DNA of 53,229 bases from Pseudomonadota bacterium (GTDB taxonomy: Bacteria > Desulfobacterota > Binatia > Binatales > Binataceae): positions 1-53,229 of the forward strand of contig JAJPJA010000101.1 of NCBI GenBank assembly GCA_021324455.1, given 5' to 3'. Positions 15,546-24,091 of this stretch are shown here, in pieces. The first letter of the stretch is position 1; every line of letters starts with the position of its first letter. Made by a program: the position numbers and the translations under genes. Below the pieces are notes generated by a model that ran no database searches, was not told where the DNA came from, and saw nothing but the letters and a program-made list of their open reading frames with translations.

Positions 15546-15998
15546 ATGGAGCACAAGGCGACGCGGGTCAATGCCTCAAACGCCGCCGCCGCCCAAATCG
15601 CGCCCGATCGCCGGCAGGACCCCGAAGTGCGCCGCCGCCTGTCAGGACCCGCGATGCGCACGTTCTTCAATATCGCCGCGGCCTGGGGACTGAGCGTCAA
15701 TCAACAGCGCGGATTGCTCGGATGGCCCGCGGTGTCGACCTATCACAAGTACAAAAGCGGCGGCGTCGGCGCGCTGCCCTATGACATGCTGGTGCGAATC
15801 TCGCTGGTGATCGGAATCTACAAGGCGCTGCACATCCTTTATCCGGAGCCGGAATTGGCCGATCAGTGGATCAGGCTGCGCAACAGCAATGTCCTGTTCG
15901 GCGGCCAGACCCCGCTCGCCGTCATGATCGACAGCGGCATCGACGGGCTCTACCGCGTGCGCCGGATGCTCGACGGGCGGCGCGGCGGATGGAACTGA
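15546..15998 (+). CDS. Xre-type antitoxin of a RES-Xre system (MbcA/ParS-like)
   Basis: The 150-residue protein resembles Xre/MbcA/ParS antitoxins of RES toxins. Residues 40-70 (LSGPAMRTFFNIAAAWGLSVNQQRGLLGWP) make up the first part of an HTH-like domain. The C-terminal part, LVRISLVIGIYKALHILYPEPELADQWIRLRNSNVLFGG, is the MbcA/ParS toxin-binding domain; its NxxxxGxxPL box is RNSNVLFGGQTPLAVM. The antitoxin should bind the toxin and block its NAD site, and repress its own promoter. The start is the ATG at 15546. The last ten bases overlap the toxin start, as expected for an antitoxin-first operon. Confidence 0.85.
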   Translation: MEHKATRVNASNAAAAQIAPDRRQDPEVRRRLSGPAMRTFFNIAAAWGLSVNQQRGLLGWPAVSTYHKYKSGGVGALPYDMLVRISLVIGIYKALHILYPEPELADQWIRLRNSNVLFGGQTPLAVMIDSGIDGLYRVRRMLDGRRGGWN

Positions 15999-16678
15999 AA
16001 CCGCCCGAGCTTCGCCTGGTCCGCCGCGGCACCCATCGCCTGATCCCCAGCCGCTATCCTTCCGCCGGTATCCTCGACCGCGTCGCCGCGCCCGCCGATC
16101 TGCAGGCCGTGTTCGAGCTCGAAGGATGGACCAACGATCGCATCAGCACCGAACTCGGGCTGTTGCGCGAGCTGCCGCAGACGGAATGGGTGGTAGGGCG
16201 TCCGATGGCGACCGTGGTAATGGCCGCGTTTTGTCATCCACGGCCTGGCGGCGGCCGTTTCAATGATGAGCATCGCGGTGCCTGGTATGCGGCCTTTGCT
16301 GTGCGCACCGCGCATGCCGAAGCGGTGTTCCATCGTACGGCCGAGCTGGAGGAAATCGGCGGATGGTTTGACACGTTCGTGCAGATGGCGGATTACCTGG
16401 CGGATTTCAACGCCGCCTTCCACGACCTGCGCGATGCGCGTTTCGCGCGCTATCTGGCGCCCGACAGCTACGAGCGTTCGCAGCGGCTCGGCCGCGAGCT
16501 GCTGGAGCATGGAGCCAATGGCATCGTGTATCCCAGTGTCAGGGATTCCAGCGGCACCTGCATCGCATGCATGCGCCCGCGCCTGGTTGGCAATGTCCGC
16601 AGCGGCGGATTTTACGAATACCGATGGTCGGGTCGGCGCACCCCAGGCATCCGGCGTATCGGCGGAGCGTCCGCCTGA
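15989..16678 (+). CDS. RES domain toxin (NAD+-degrading family)
   Basis: The 229-residue protein has an RES domain. RES toxins degrade NAD+; some, such as MbcT of Mycobacterium tuberculosis, are NAD+ phosphorylases. The central PGGGRFNDEHRGAWYAAFAVRTAHAE contains the conserved Arg, Tyr and Glu pattern (G-R-FN, AWYAAF, AHAEAVFH). The last conserved part is GANGIVYPSVRDSSGTCIACMRP. The first 60 residues form a helical segment, EGWTNDRISTELGLLRELPQTEW, as in the longer members. The start ATG overlaps the antitoxin stop region by ten bases. Together with the Xre gene this is a type II toxin-antitoxin system. The toxin seems intact, so the antitoxin should be needed. Confidence 0.88.
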   Translation: MELKPPELRLVRRGTHRLIPSRYPSAGILDRVAAPADLQAVFELEGWTNDRISTELGLLRELPQTEWVVGRPMATVVMAAFCHPRPGGGRFNDEHRGAWYAAFAVRTAHAEAVFHRTAELEEIGGWFDTFVQMADYLADFNAAFHDLRDARFARYLAPDSYERSQRLGRELLEHGANGIVYPSVRDSSGTCIACMRPRLVGNVRSGGFYEYRWSGRRTPGIRRIGGASA

Positions 16679-16687
16679 TGTTCTAAA

Positions 16688-17218
16688 TCAAGCGGGCTGG
16701 CTGACGGCGGCGAATGCCCGCGGCCCTTCCGAAATCGCCCACAGCGCGAGCAAGGGGGTAATCAGCCCACCCTCGATGGCCGCAAAGGCCGCCTTGTAAC
16801 AAATGAATTGAGCGGGGCTCAATTTCTCGATACCGAGGGCCCCGAACACCGACAGCACGGGCGGCGTCAGCGCCAGCATGCAGACCGCGCCGATCAGCAT
16901 CGCGCGCCAGCCCATATTGTGCGGAATCCATCTCCCCAAAGCGTCAGGGCGCGCCGCCATCCGCCCCGACCGCACCCGCGCGCGCGCCAACGGAGTGACG
17001 ATCAGGCAGGTGATGGCGGGCAGCAGAAAGCTGGTCGCGAGGGTATCCCCGGCGATACTGCTCTGACCCCACAGCGGCACCTGAGCGGCGTTGCGGAACA
17101 ACAGCCACGCGATGACTCCGTTGATGATCAGATTGGCCGCGAATGGACCGACTCCGTTGTCGAGCAGCACAAAGCGGCGCTGCTGCGCTGTCAGTGAATC
17201 GAAAAAACCTGCCGCCAT
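16688..17218 (-). CDS. Four-helix membrane protein of unknown function
   Basis: The 176-residue protein starts MAAGFFDSLTAQQRRFVLLDNGVG and has about four membrane segments. They lie around residues 24-44, 60-78, 108-128 and 145-170, each of about 20 hydrophobic residues. The start at 17218 is preceded by AAAGGAG. Polar residues occur at several helix ends (for example DNGVGPFAANLIINGVIAWLL), and an RxR-rich loop sits at residues 83-95. It resembles small uncharacterised integral membrane proteins of soil bacteria, but no named family can be given. It converges with the RES toxin gene nine bases away; this may be chance. Confidence 0.7.
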   Translation of the reverse strand: MAAGFFDSLTAQQRRFVLLDNGVGPFAANLIINGVIAWLLFRNAAQVPLWGQSSIAGDTLATSFLLPAITCLIVTPLARARVRSGRMAARPDALGRWIPHNMGWRAMLIGAVCMLALTPPVLSVFGALGIEKLSPAQFICYKAAFAAIEGGLITPLLALWAISEGPRAFAAVSQPA

Positions 17219-17371
17219 CCCGATTCTCCTTTGGTCTGACCGGCGGCGTTGAAGCGCCGGTGGCCCCGAAGCCAAAAGCGTCCCCTATGCCAGGACTTGT
17301 CCCCTGTCAGGTTTTTTGCGCCATGGAGCGGATAAATTCAAGCCTCCTTCGTTCGAGACTTTTTGCCAAAC

Positions 17372-17405
17372 GGCCGTACACCTGATGGTACCTGGTGTAC
17401 CGGCC
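17372..17405 (+). promoter_or_regulatory. Candidate operator: inverted repeat GGCCGTACACC / GGTGTACCGGCC
   Basis: The arms (17372-17382 and 17394-17405) match except for one extra base and surround an 11-base spacer. The repeat ends 12 bases before the -35 of the promoter at 17418, the usual place for an activator. A second site with the same GGTGTAC core lies at 34099-34117. Confidence 0.45.
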
Positions 17406-17417
17406 ATAGTACGAGGT

Positions 17418-17446
17418 TTGACTTTTCGGTACGCGTAAGCTACAAG
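17418..17446 (+). promoter_or_regulatory. Candidate sigma70 promoter for the D-aminoacylase-like gene
   Basis: TTGACT and TACAAG are separated by 17 bases. The -10 ends 32 bases before the ATG at 17479, and AAAGGA is in the leader. The -35 is good and the -10 fair. Confidence 0.5.
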
Positions 17447-17478
17447 GTTGCAAAATCTTCGGGGAAAGGACCATTCAC

Positions 17479-19179
17479 ATGCCTGAATTCGACACCATCA
17501 TCCGCGGCGGCACTGTTATCGACGGCACCAGGATGCCGCGTTATCGGGCCGATATCGGCATCAAGCAGGGCCGCATCGTCCGCATCGGCCAGCTCAAGGA
17601 TCATCAGGCGGCCAAAGTAATCGACGCCGCCGGCTTGTTCGTGGTGCCCGGGTACATCGACCTGCACACCCATTACGACGCGCCCCTGTTCTGGGACCCG
17701 TACTGCTCCATCTCCAGTTGGCATGGGGTGACGTCGGTGGTAATCGGCAACTGCGGTTTCGGGTTCGCGCCATGTCATCCGGCCGACCGCGACCGCTCGA
17801 TGCTGACCATGACGCGCAATGAGGCCATCCCCTACGCCTGCATGAAGGCCGGGATGCCGTGGGACTGGGAGACCTTTCCTCAATTTCTCGACAGCGTCGA
17901 GCGCCGCCCCAAGGGCGTCAATCTGCTGCCATACGTACCGCTCTCCCCGCTCATCACTTATGTGATGGGCCTTGAAGCGGCCAAGACGCGCAAACCCACC
18001 AGCGCCGAGACCACCGAGATGTGCCGGCTGCTGGACGAAGCGATGGACGCGGGCGGATGCGGATGGTCGGCGCAGCGGCTGCATCCCAGCGGCGGCAACT
18101 GCGTGCAGCGCGATTTCGACGGCACGCCGATGGTCACCGACCTGATGCATAACGAAACCGCGCTGGCGCTGGCCGGCGTCCTGCGCAAGCGCAACGAAGG
18201 ATTCATCCAGACCGTGCTGTCGACCGCCGATCCGATGGCCGATATGCGCCATCTGGAGGAGCTGGCCGAAGTCAGCGGACGGCCGCTGATCTACAACGCT
18301 CTGCGCTCCACCGACAGCCGCCCCGAAGGCCATCGCTACATCATCAAGTGGATCGAGAATTGCCATGCGCGCGGCCTGCGCATCTACCCGCAAGCTATCA
18401 CCACCGACGCGGGACTGACCTTCGATCTTTCCGAAGACCTCAATATCTTCGACGATTCCGAGCCGTGGTGCGAGGCGATGCTGGGCAATATCGAGGACAA
18501 GCTGCACAAGCTGGGCGACCCGGCGCGCCGTCCGGCCTTGCGCGACAACGTTCCCCACGTCGCCACCGACTTCTGGGACATCATCATCAGCGAGGTCAAG
18601 CAGCCCGAACACAAGAGCCTTGAAGGGCTGACGCTGGCGGCGGCGGGCACCAAGCTGGGCAAGCATTACATTGACGCGATGCTGGATCTGGCGGTGTCGG
18701 AGCGGCTGCGCACGGAGTTTTTTGCCCGCGCGCACAACACCCGGCTGGACCTGCAGATCGAAGTCGCCACCTATCCGTTCGCGATTCCGGGCCTGTCCGA
18801 CGGCGGCGCGCATACCAAGTATCTGACCGGCGGCATCTACTCCAGCGAGTACATAATCAAGTACGTGCGCGAGAACAGCGCGATGAGCCTGGAGGAGGCG
18901 CACTGGAAGCTGAGCGCGCTGCCCGCCTACTGCGCGGGGTTTGCCGACCGCGGGATGCTGCGCGAGGGCTACGCCGCGGATATCGTCATCTATGACTACA
19001 ACAGTCTCAAGCTGCTGCCGCAGGAAATCGCGCACGATATGCCGGCCGGCGAATGGCGCCGCGTCCAGCGCGCCGACGGCTACCGCTATATCCTGGTCAA
19101 CGGGGAAGTGGAGTTCGTCGACGGCAAGCCGACCGGGTCACTCAACGGCCGTCTGCTGCGCCACGGCGCGGCGGCGTAA
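17479..19179 (+). CDS. D-aminoacylase-like amidohydrolase
   Basis: The 566-residue protein is an amidohydrolase-superfamily member of the N-acyl-D-amino-acid deacylase type. The first metal site is DLHTHYD (His63, His65), and GNC places the cysteine ligand at 92. LSDGGAHTKYLTGG near residue 440 carries the catalytic aspartate. The C-terminal beta sandwich has ADIVIYDYNSLKLLP and YILVNGEVEFVDG. The middle segment GRPLIYNALRSTDS stands where characterised D-aminoacylases have a His-rich S-H-H-K-type motif, so a metal ligand may be missing. The true substrate may not be an N-acyl-D-amino acid. A paralogue lies at 21701-23368. The gene has its own promoter and possible operator. Confidence 0.85.
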   Translation: MPEFDTIIRGGTVIDGTRMPRYRADIGIKQGRIVRIGQLKDHQAAKVIDAAGLFVVPGYIDLHTHYDAPLFWDPYCSISSWHGVTSVVIGNCGFGFAPCHPADRDRSMLTMTRNEAIPYACMKAGMPWDWETFPQFLDSVERRPKGVNLLPYVPLSPLITYVMGLEAAKTRKPTSAETTEMCRLLDEAMDAGGCGWSAQRLHPSGGNCVQRDFDGTPMVTDLMHNETALALAGVLRKRNEGFIQTVLSTADPMADMRHLEELAEVSGRPLIYNALRSTDSRPEGHRYIIKWIENCHARGLRIYPQAITTDAGLTFDLSEDLNIFDDSEPWCEAMLGNIEDKLHKLGDPARRPALRDNVPHVATDFWDIIISEVKQPEHKSLEGLTLAAAGTKLGKHYIDAMLDLAVSERLRTEFFARAHNTRLDLQIEVATYPFAIPGLSDGGAHTKYLTGGIYSSEYIIKYVRENSAMSLEEAHWKLSALPAYCAGFADRGMLREGYAADIVIYDYNSLKLLPQEIAHDMPAGEWRRVQRADGYRYILVNGEVEFVDGKPTGSLNGRLLRHGAAA

Positions 19180-19671
19180 TCTCCGGTTGCGCTTTTCCAG
19201 GGCCGGTTTGGGGGAGAGGGCGCCTGACGCTGGTTCCCTCTCCCCGCTTCCCGCAGCGTCGCATCGGGTTCGTCCCTGCCCGGCGCGGAAAACGCCCGCG
19301 CCCCCGGCGGTTCACAGCCTGTGAGCAAGTCATTGGCTCAAGGATGGCAGGACCGGCGTTCGTGCCTGTCGTTGATGCCCGAAATTTTCCTCGCGCTTGC
19401 CTGTTTCTGGCGTAAGCCGGCGCGATCCAAAACCATGCTCGCGCGACGATGAGCAGCCGGGGAGGAGCGGTTTCCGCGTCGGTCCCGGGGCTGGAAATCG
19501 AAACGCGCGCGTTGGAAAATCACGCAATCAAAGCCCAAATCAATTTCTCCGGTTTTAATCCCGCCTTCATTCAGCCGCAAAAGCCAACCCGTATCTCGTC
19601 CTGGGCGGCGGCATCAAGCCGCCCGCGTCCATTCGGACGAAACTCCGACAAAAAGTAGAAGGGAAGGCGAG
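19180..19671. other. 492-base spacer with a hairpin at 19211-19245
   Basis: No gene was found. The perfect 10-bp arms GGGGAGAGGG and CCCTCTCCCC, with a 15-base loop, lie 32 bases after the stop at 19179. There is no U-tract. The rest contains the leader of the phosphoesterase gene, with ribosome site AAGGGAAGGCGAG just before 19672. Confidence 0.55.
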
Positions 19672-21609
19672 ATGAAAAAACCCAAACTTCGCAAAGCGAT
19701 GGCCGGTGCCGCAGTCGGCGCGATGCTGGCCGGGCAGTTGGCCGCGCCATTGGCCTGGGCCGATCCCAAAGCCGGCGTTCCGCAAACCGCCACTCCGATC
19801 AGGCACGTCATTGTCCTGATCGGCGAAAATCGCAGCTTCGATCACACCTTCGCCACCTACGTGCCGAAACATGGCGAGAGCGTGTCCAATCTGCTGTCGA
19901 AGGGGATTGTGCGGGCCGACGGGTCGCCCGGCCCCAACGCGGATTTGGCCGCGCAGTTCCAGGTCGATCCTCCGCTGCCCTCCAGTTACTTCATCAGCGC
20001 GGGCGCCGGCCACAAGACCGCGTACACCAATCTGCCTCCGCCGCATCTTAACGGCGCACCCAATCAGCCCGTCAGCCTGAGCGAACTCACCGCCGACCCC
20101 ACCGGCGTGCAGCCGCCGTTCGACGACAGCATCTCGCAGTCGCAGTTGGCGGCGCTGGAGCCGTCGCTGGAGAGCAGGGATTTGAACCTGCTGCGCACCG
20201 GAGCCACCGGCGCTTCCGGCACCACCGGGGTGGACAATCGCGTCACCAATGCGAACAGCCTGCCAGATACTTCGTTTCAACTGACCGGACCCGACCTTCC
20301 GCACGATTCATATACCGGCGATACGGTGCATCGGCTGTTTCACATGTGGCAGCAGTCGGACTGCGACGTATCCAACGCGACGCCGGATAATCCTTCGGGA
20401 TGCCTCAGCGACCTGTATCCATTCGTGGCGACGGCGCGCGACGATTCGGGCGGCAATTCGCTGGCGTTCTACAATATGCGCAACGGCGACGTACCGGTGC
20501 TCAAGCAACTGGCCGACGAGTATACGCTGAGCGACAACTTCCATCAGTCGATAATGGGCGGGACGGCGGCCAATCACGTGGCGCTGGGCACCGGCGACTT
20601 CCAATTCTGGTCGGAGTTCGAGGGCATGACCGCGCCCCCGGCCGGTACCGTGGCGGATCCGGACCCGCAATCGGCAACGTCAGTCAAGTTCAAGGCCGAC
20701 AAGGCGTGGACCGAATGTGCCGACGCGACCCAGCCGGGAATCGCCGCAATCCAGGCCTATTTGGCCTCGCTGCCGTATCATCCCGCGAGCAGGTGCGAAG
20801 ACGGGGTTTTCTACATGATCAACAATCTGAGCCCCGGCTTCTTGCCCAACGGCGTGGTGGACACGGCCGGCGTCGCGGCGGGCAGCAAGGTGCCGCCCTC
20901 GCCGCTGCGCACGATCGGCGAGGAACTCAACGAGCATGGCATCTCGTGGGCGTACTACGGCGGCGGATATGACGCCGCGGTCCGGGTAGCCAACGGCTCG
21001 ACCGATCCGTTCGATCAGCTTGCCGCGAACAACTACTGCGATATCTGCAACTTCGAGTCGTATTCCTCCGCGATCATGGGCGACTCCTCGCAGCGCGCGG
21101 CGCACATCAAGGACGCAATCGACTTCTTCAACACGCTGGAGTCGGGCAATCTGCCGGCGGTCTCCTTCGTCAAGCCGGACAGCTTCGTCGACGGGCATCC
21201 GGCCAGTTCGAAGTTCGACCTGTTTGAAGGGATGCTGCGGAAAATCGTGGACGAGCTGAAGCGGCAGCCCAGGCTGTTCAAGGAAACGGCGCTGCTGGTG
21301 GTGTTCGACGAAGGCGGCGGCTACTGGGATTCAGGCTACATCCAGCCGCTGGACTTCTTCGGCGACGGCCCGCGCATCCCGTTTTTGGCGATCTCGCATT
21401 ACTCGCGCGGCGGGAAAGTCGTCCACACCTATTACGATCACGTGTCGGTGCTGAAGTTCATCGAACGCAACTGGGGTCTGGCGCCGTTGACCACGCGCAG
21501 CCGCGACAACCTGCCCAACCCGGTTACCGCGCTGGACAATCGCTACGTACCGCTGAATTCACCGGCAATCGGCGACTTGATGGATATGTTCGATTTCCAT
21601 CAGCAGTAG
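19672..21609 (+). CDS. Exported phosphoesterase (phospholipase C/acid phosphatase family)
   Basis: The 645-residue protein starts MKKPKLRKAMAGAAVGAMLAGQLAAPLAWADP, a Sec signal peptide with cleavage near residue 30. It belongs to the phosphoesterase family (phospholipase C and AcpA-like acid phosphatases). Active-site segments are VIVLIGENRSFDHTF near residue 45, with the metal-binding Glu and Asn, then SIMGGTAANHVALGTGD near 290, FDEGGGYWDSGY near 545 with the metal-binding Asp-Glu, and YYDHVSVLKFIERNWG near 590. It should act in the periplasm or outside the cell on phosphate esters, possibly to obtain phosphate. A strong terminator follows. Whether the substrate is a lipid or a small ester is unknown. 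Confidence 0.9.
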   Translation: MKKPKLRKAMAGAAVGAMLAGQLAAPLAWADPKAGVPQTATPIRHVIVLIGENRSFDHTFATYVPKHGESVSNLLSKGIVRADGSPGPNADLAAQFQVDPPLPSSYFISAGAGHKTAYTNLPPPHLNGAPNQPVSLSELTADPTGVQPPFDDSISQSQLAALEPSLESRDLNLLRTGATGASGTTGVDNRVTNANSLPDTSFQLTGPDLPHDSYTGDTVHRLFHMWQQSDCDVSNATPDNPSGCLSDLYPFVATARDDSGGNSLAFYNMRNGDVPVLKQLADEYTLSDNFHQSIMGGTAANHVALGTGDFQFWSEFEGMTAPPAGTVADPDPQSATSVKFKADKAWTECADATQPGIAAIQAYLASLPYHPASRCEDGVFYMINNLSPGFLPNGVVDTAGVAAGSKVPPSPLRTIGEELNEHGISWAYYGGGYDAAVRVANGSTDPFDQLAANNYCDICNFESYSSAIMGDSSQRAAHIKDAIDFFNTLESGNLPAVSFVKPDSFVDGHPASSKFDLFEGMLRKIVDELKRQPRLFKETALLVVFDEGGGYWDSGYIQPLDFFGDGPRIPFLAISHYSRGGKVVHTYYDHVSVLKFIERNWGLAPLTTRSRDNLPNPVTALDNRYVPLNSPAIGDLMDMFDFHQQ

Positions 21610-21624
21610 AAGCCGGGAGGCGAT

Positions 21625-21666
21625 CCGGGGCGGCCGCGTAGCTCAACGCGGCCGCCCCGGGTTTTT
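21625..21666 (+). terminator. Rho-independent terminator after the phosphoesterase gene
   Basis: Perfect 15-bp arms, CCGGGGCGGCCGCGT and its complement, surround a six-base loop AGCTCA and are followed by GTTTTT. The hairpin starts 16 bases after the stop at 21609. Confidence 0.9.
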
Positions 21667-21700
21667 CACAGTTCCACCACGCCCGCGGGCGGCGCCGAAC

Positions 21701-23368
21701 TCAACGCGGCGTCGAGCGCAATACCTTGCCCGGGAGGCAGCCGCTGGGCTTGCCATGCTCGTACAGCACTTCGCCGTTGACGACCGAGTACTCCATGCCT
21801 TTGGCGGGCACGACCACGCGCCGTCCGCCGCCGGGCAGGTCGAAGCGGATTTCGGGTTTCTGCGCGTCCGAGCCGACCGTGTTGAAGTCGAAGATCGCGA
21901 AGTCGGCGGCCATCCCGGGCAGAATCCGGCCGCGATCTTTCAAGCCGAAGAAATCCGCCGGCTCCGAGGTGATCCGCTTCACCGCCAGTTCCAGGCTGAG
22001 CCGCTGCTTGTCGCGCACCCAGGTGCCGAGCAGTTCGGTGCAATAGCCGGCGTCGCAGAACAGATCCACGTGGGCGCCGCCGTCGGACAGCCCCAACATC
22101 ACGCGCGGATCGCCGAGCAGTTCGTCGGCGACTTCGAACCGCGCAGCGGAAAAGCGCAGGTCAAGGTCGGCTTCCAGCGCCAAATCGAGCAGGGTGTCGA
22201 GCGGATCGCGGCCGCGCTGCGCGGCGATTTCCGCCACCGACTTGCCAATCAGCGGCTGGAGCGCGGGATTGCCGGTCTCATTGACCCAGACCAAATTCAG
22301 GTTGCCGTGCCATTGGCGGACCGTCTTCATATCCTGGTGGAACTGACGGCGGAACGTTGGATCGGCGTACAGCCGCTTCTGCACCTCGGGCGGCTGATTG
22401 AAAGCGGGGCTCCATGACGGATAAGGCGCGAACATGAAGGGCGTGCGCAGGTCGATATCGCCAATCAGCGGCACCGCCAGCAGTTGCGGCCGCCCGCCGC
22501 GCGCCACCAGCGGCTCCAGCCTTTCCACCAGGCGCAGATGGGCGTCGGGAACATCGTGACGTTTGAGGATCGCCAGCCAGGTAACGCGTCCGCCGCTGGC
22601 CTCGAGCAGAGTCTCGAGGGTCTCGAAATCCTCGTTGCTGGCGCCGCCGGTGCGCGGCGCGATCTCGATCACGCCGCGATTAAGTTCCTTGAGCACGCTC
22701 GCGTACTCGCGCAACTCCTCGCGGCTGGCCAGTCTGCTGCCCAGCGGCTTGCCCTGATAGCCGATATGATTGAGCACCTGGCTGGTGGAAAAACCCATCG
22801 CGCCCGCCGCGATCGCCTCTTTGATCAGCGCGCGGATTTGCGCCGTTTCTCCGGCGGTGGCGGAGCGCTGATTGGACTCGCCGCCCATCACGTAATGGCG
22901 CAGCGGAGTGAGCGGAGCCAAAAAGCCCAAATTCAGTCCGCAGCCGCGGCGCTCGGCGGCGTCCATGAACTGCGGAAAGGTCTCCCATTCCCACTTGATA
23001 CCTTTGTTGAGGACGTCGAACGGAATCGATTCGACGTTGACCAGGTCCCAGGTCGCGACCTCGCGCGCCTGCGGCTTGCACGGCGCCAGACCGACGCCGC
23101 AGTTGCCCATGATCACGGTCGTGACGCCGTGCCATGAAGAGCAACTGAGCAGCGGGTCCCAGCAGATCTGGGCGTCGTAATGCGTATGCGGGTCGATAAA
23201 ACCGGGGGCGACGGTCAGGTCCGACGCGTCGATGGTGCGGCGCGCCGATTCGCTTATCCTGCCGATCTCCGCGATACGTCCCTGCTGCACGCCGAGGTCG
23301 GCGCGATAAGCGGGGCGTCCGCTGCCGTCAACCACCATCCCATTGCGGATCAACAAATCCAGGGCCAT
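21701..23368 (-). CDS. D-aminoacylase-like amidohydrolase, paralogue of the 17479 gene
   Basis: The 555-residue protein has the same architecture as the hydrolase at 17479-19179. The first metal site is HTHYD (His61, His63) and the cysteine ligand is Cys90 in GNC. The aspartate motif is LGLSDGGAHVDLF, and the last sandwich strand is EYSVVNGEVLYEHGKPSG. The position of the His ligand of characterised D-aminoacylases reads GRVTWLAILKRHD, again without the usual motif. The ribosome site AAGGAG lies before the ATG. The 3' end is convergent with the phosphoesterase gene, and 46 bases separate its start from the greA stop, so it may be the last gene of that minus-strand unit. Substrate unknown. Confidence 0.85.
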   Translation of the reverse strand: MALDLLIRNGMVVDGSGRPAYRADLGVQQGRIAEIGRISESARRTIDASDLTVAPGFIDPHTHYDAQICWDPLLSCSSWHGVTTVIMGNCGVGLAPCKPQAREVATWDLVNVESIPFDVLNKGIKWEWETFPQFMDAAERRGCGLNLGFLAPLTPLRHYVMGGESNQRSATAGETAQIRALIKEAIAAGAMGFSTSQVLNHIGYQGKPLGSRLASREELREYASVLKELNRGVIEIAPRTGGASNEDFETLETLLEASGGRVTWLAILKRHDVPDAHLRLVERLEPLVARGGRPQLLAVPLIGDIDLRTPFMFAPYPSWSPAFNQPPEVQKRLYADPTFRRQFHQDMKTVRQWHGNLNLVWVNETGNPALQPLIGKSVAEIAAQRGRDPLDTLLDLALEADLDLRFSAARFEVADELLGDPRVMLGLSDGGAHVDLFCDAGYCTELLGTWVRDKQRLSLELAVKRITSEPADFFGLKDRGRILPGMAADFAIFDFNTVGSDAQKPEIRFDLPGGGRRVVVPAKGMEYSVVNGEVLYEHGKPSGCLPGKVLRSTPR

Positions 23369-23414
23369 CGGCGATGCTCCTTATGGTAATACGGCTGAGG
23401 TTGCGGCGCGGCTT

Positions 23415-23918
23415 TCAGCTCTGGCTGTTGTCGCCGTTTCCCGACGCAATCAGATCGTGAATCGTAAGCAGGCGCGTCACCACGTACGATCGCTTGCCCT
23501 TGGGCGTCTGCACCTCGAAGTCATCGCCTTCGCCGCGCCCGAGCATCGCCTTGCCCAGGGGCGAGGCGAGCGAGATGCGGTTGAGAGAGGCGTCGACTTC
23601 CTCGGGCACGACTATCTCATACTCGGTGCGGGCGCCCTCGTCGAGGTCTTCGACTTCGACCTTGCTGCCGAGGCCGACGGTATCGCGGGGCACCGAATCG
23701 AGGTTGATGCGGGCCAGTTCGGCAATCCGGAGTTCATAGTTGGACAGACGGGCGCGCAGGAACTCCTGGCGCTGCTTGGCCATCGCCCATTCCGCGTTTT
23801 CCGACAGATCCCCATGCGCGCGGGCCCGTTCCAACTCCCTGGGCAGGTCGACGGTAAGCTCGCGCTTCAAGTTCTCCATCTCCTTGCGCAGTCTTTTGAC
23901 TACAGGTAATTCCGCCAT
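23415..23918 (-). CDS. greA: Transcription elongation factor GreA family
   Basis: The 167-residue protein has both GreA domains. The N-terminal coiled coil (residues 1-75) contains LPRELERARAHGDLSENAEW, where the acidic tip with Asp and Glu acts in the RNA polymerase secondary channel. The C-terminal FKBP-like domain has VGLGSKVEVEDLDEG and SLASPLGKAMLGRGEGDDFEVQTPKG. GreA stimulates cleavage of backtracked RNA and lets stalled polymerase resume. The start at 23918 has GGAAGGAAG upstream; a longer frame is rejected. It lies 173 bases after the RAM gene, so it may have its own promoter, and 46 bases before the D-aminoacylase-like gene. Confidence 0.93.
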   Translation of the reverse strand: MAELPVVKRLRKEMENLKRELTVDLPRELERARAHGDLSENAEWAMAKQRQEFLRARLSNYELRIAELARINLDSVPRDTVGLGSKVEVEDLDEGARTEYEIVVPEEVDASLNRISLASPLGKAMLGRGEGDDFEVQTPKGKRSYVVTRLLTIHDLIASGNGDNSQS

Positions 23919-24091
23919 TGCTTCCTTCCTCCGCCGACCCTCTGCGAATCGCGCGAGAATGCCGTCAGCCGCGCAGGAGAGAAGCGGCTGACGCCGGCGA
24001 GGCAGCAAAATGTATATTTCCTCGCCTCGGGCGGCGGCTGCAATACGTCGGCCGGCGCCGCGGCGCAGGCCGGAAAACAACGCCGCCGGGT

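Noticed and set aside
17440..19035. Long antisense frame over the D-aminoacylase-like gene
   Set aside because: Same reason: composition of a shadow frame and no family similarity.
19211..19245. Hairpin GGGGAGAGGG / CCCTCTCCCC as a classical terminator
   Set aside because: It has no U-tract and a 15-base loop, so it is listed only inside the spacer entry.
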